Shown piece by piece: positions 63,554 through 64,000 of a stretch of DNA of 64,000 nucleotides. Position numbers and translations under genes: made by a program. The DNA comes from Balneolaceae bacterium UBA7797. GTDB lineage: Bacteria; Bacteroidota; Rhodothermia; Balneolales; Balneolaceae. Positions within the stretch are counted from its first letter, which is position 1; the number at the start of each line of letters is the position of its first letter. The notes below the pieces were generated by a model. It saw only the letters and a program-made list of their open reading frames with translations. It was not told where the DNA came from and did no database searches. Where the stretch lies: the NCBI GenBank assembly GCA_002480645.1, contig DLCN01000006.1, forward strand, positions 1 through 64,000, read 5' to 3'.

Positions 63554-63958
63554 TTAGAGGCTCTGTGTAGATGAGGTGGCGGTATATTCGTCCGGATTGG
63601 TGGCATTATACTTCGACGGACACTTCATCAGCATTTCGTCGGCATAAAAAACATCATCACGGAGTTCACCAATAACCACCAGACGATCCGCTTGTTCAAA
63701 ATTATTAGGCTTCGGCCGGGGATAGATCACCTTTCGGGTATTACCGGCTTCGTCTTTCATAAAGAAGGTAAACTGCATGCTTTCTTTTGAGAAGCCGTAA
63801 TCCTGCGTGTTATCCCAGGTACCGGGCACATGGGCCGTCTTCATATTTTCTGCCGTCTCAAAATCTGTATAAGTGCTGATGCTTTCACCGAAGTTATACA
63901 TCAACAGTGAGGTAAATCCAACGATGGCTACAATTCCCAGAATTAACTTTGGCTTCAT
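63554..63958 (-). CDS. ccmE: CcmE, haem chaperone of CxxxY type
   Basis: Membrane-anchored periplasmic haem chaperone, 134 residues: one N-terminal helix (4-22) and an OB-fold domain. The residue that binds haem covalently is normally His in a HxxxY motif; here the site reads LMKCPSKYN, with Cys113 and Tyr117, so this is the cysteine variant (CxxxY) known from archaea and some bacteria. The order ccmD-like tail, ccmE, ccmF supports the call. Confidence 0.92.
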   Translation of the reverse strand: MKPKLILGIVAIVGFTSLLMYNFGESISTYTDFETAENMKTAHVPGTWDNTQDYGFSKESMQFTFFMKDEAGNTRKVIYPRPKPNNFEQADRLVVIGELRDDVFYADEMLMKCPSKYNATNPDEYTATSSTQSL

Positions 63959-63959
63959 A

Positions 63960-64000
63960 TCAGTCGTTTTTGATCTTTTCTTCTAGTGTTGTGATTTTTT
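63960..64000 (-). CDS. C-terminal end of a gene, probable CcmD-like
   Basis: Reading into the window edge on the minus strand gives KITTLEEKIKND and a TGA one base before the ccmE ATG. The short charged helical tail is what Bacteroidota CcmD-type proteins end with. Only twelve residues are visible, so the name rests mostly on position before ccmE. Confidence 0.45.
   Translation of the reverse strand, partial: KITTLEEKIKND

Overview
The window looks like a chromosomal segment from a marine, carbohydrate-degrading member of the Bacteroidota/Balneolota (FCB group). I lean towards Balneolales from gene content: many secreted and lipoprotein glycoside hydrolases, a DUF5777 barrel, a CxxxY-type CcmE, KtrAB, a CcmEF assembly line and GPH sugar transport. 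Composition looks moderate (about 44 percent GC by eye). I cannot prove the genus.

Layout. (1) 37-11199, minus strand: a sulfatase, an eight-haem cytochrome with TPRs and a GH78 rhamnosidase, followed by GH43, GH30 and GH43 enzymes. Together they suggest attack on a sulfated, rhamnose/arabinose-decorated polysaccharide. (2) 11282-21874: KtrAB potassium uptake, a GH2 lipoprotein, lipoate ligase, a ClC antiporter, a haem-c lipoprotein/YceI/DUF5777 trio and a small secreted protein. (3) 22129-27445: LacZ-type GH2, a porin-like barrel, and an orphan coiled-coil/LuxR regulator. (4) 27535-37501, minus strand: a tight six-gene operon for beta-1,3-glucan (laminarin-like) use. It has a secreted clan-A enzyme, a GH149/GH161-like phosphorylase, a GH17 lipoprotein, a GH30 lipoprotein, a GPH symporter and a cytosolic GH17. 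(5) 37745-43659: an unknown lipoprotein, a PAS histidine kinase and two GH43 enzymes. (6) 43821-51484: stress functions. An Fe-S-type regulator is divergent from superoxide dismutase, then come a flavin reductase, an esterase, and an AraC-controlled cupin/alcohol dehydrogenase/aldo-keto reductase/cupin operon. (7) 51587-57446: a second GH78-type enzyme, a 43-residue membrane protein, a large unknown exported protein and an MBL-fold hydrolase. (8) 57445-60342: a repeat-rich island with tRNA-Asn, two broken tRNA-Asn copies, TruA, a GIY-YIG nuclease squeezed between two 156-bp repeats, and several palindromic elements. (9) 60334-64000: an unknown membrane/exported protein and cytochrome c maturation genes (ccmF, ccmE and the tail of a probable ccmD).

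How it fits together. Surface lipoproteins cut glycans outside the cell and LacZ and the GH43 enzymes trim side chains. The laminarin operon would finish the job in the cytoplasm by import, hydrolysis and phosphorolysis, which saves ATP. The cytochromes at 7.5 kb and 20.9 kb need the Ccm machinery encoded at the right edge. No SusC/SusD pair or other TonB-dependent transporter lies in these 64 kb despite about 14 glycan-active enzymes. The most unusual part is the repeat island: a short palindrome recurs in unrelated contexts, including inside broken tRNA-Asn copies, and a nuclease gene sits exactly between repeats.
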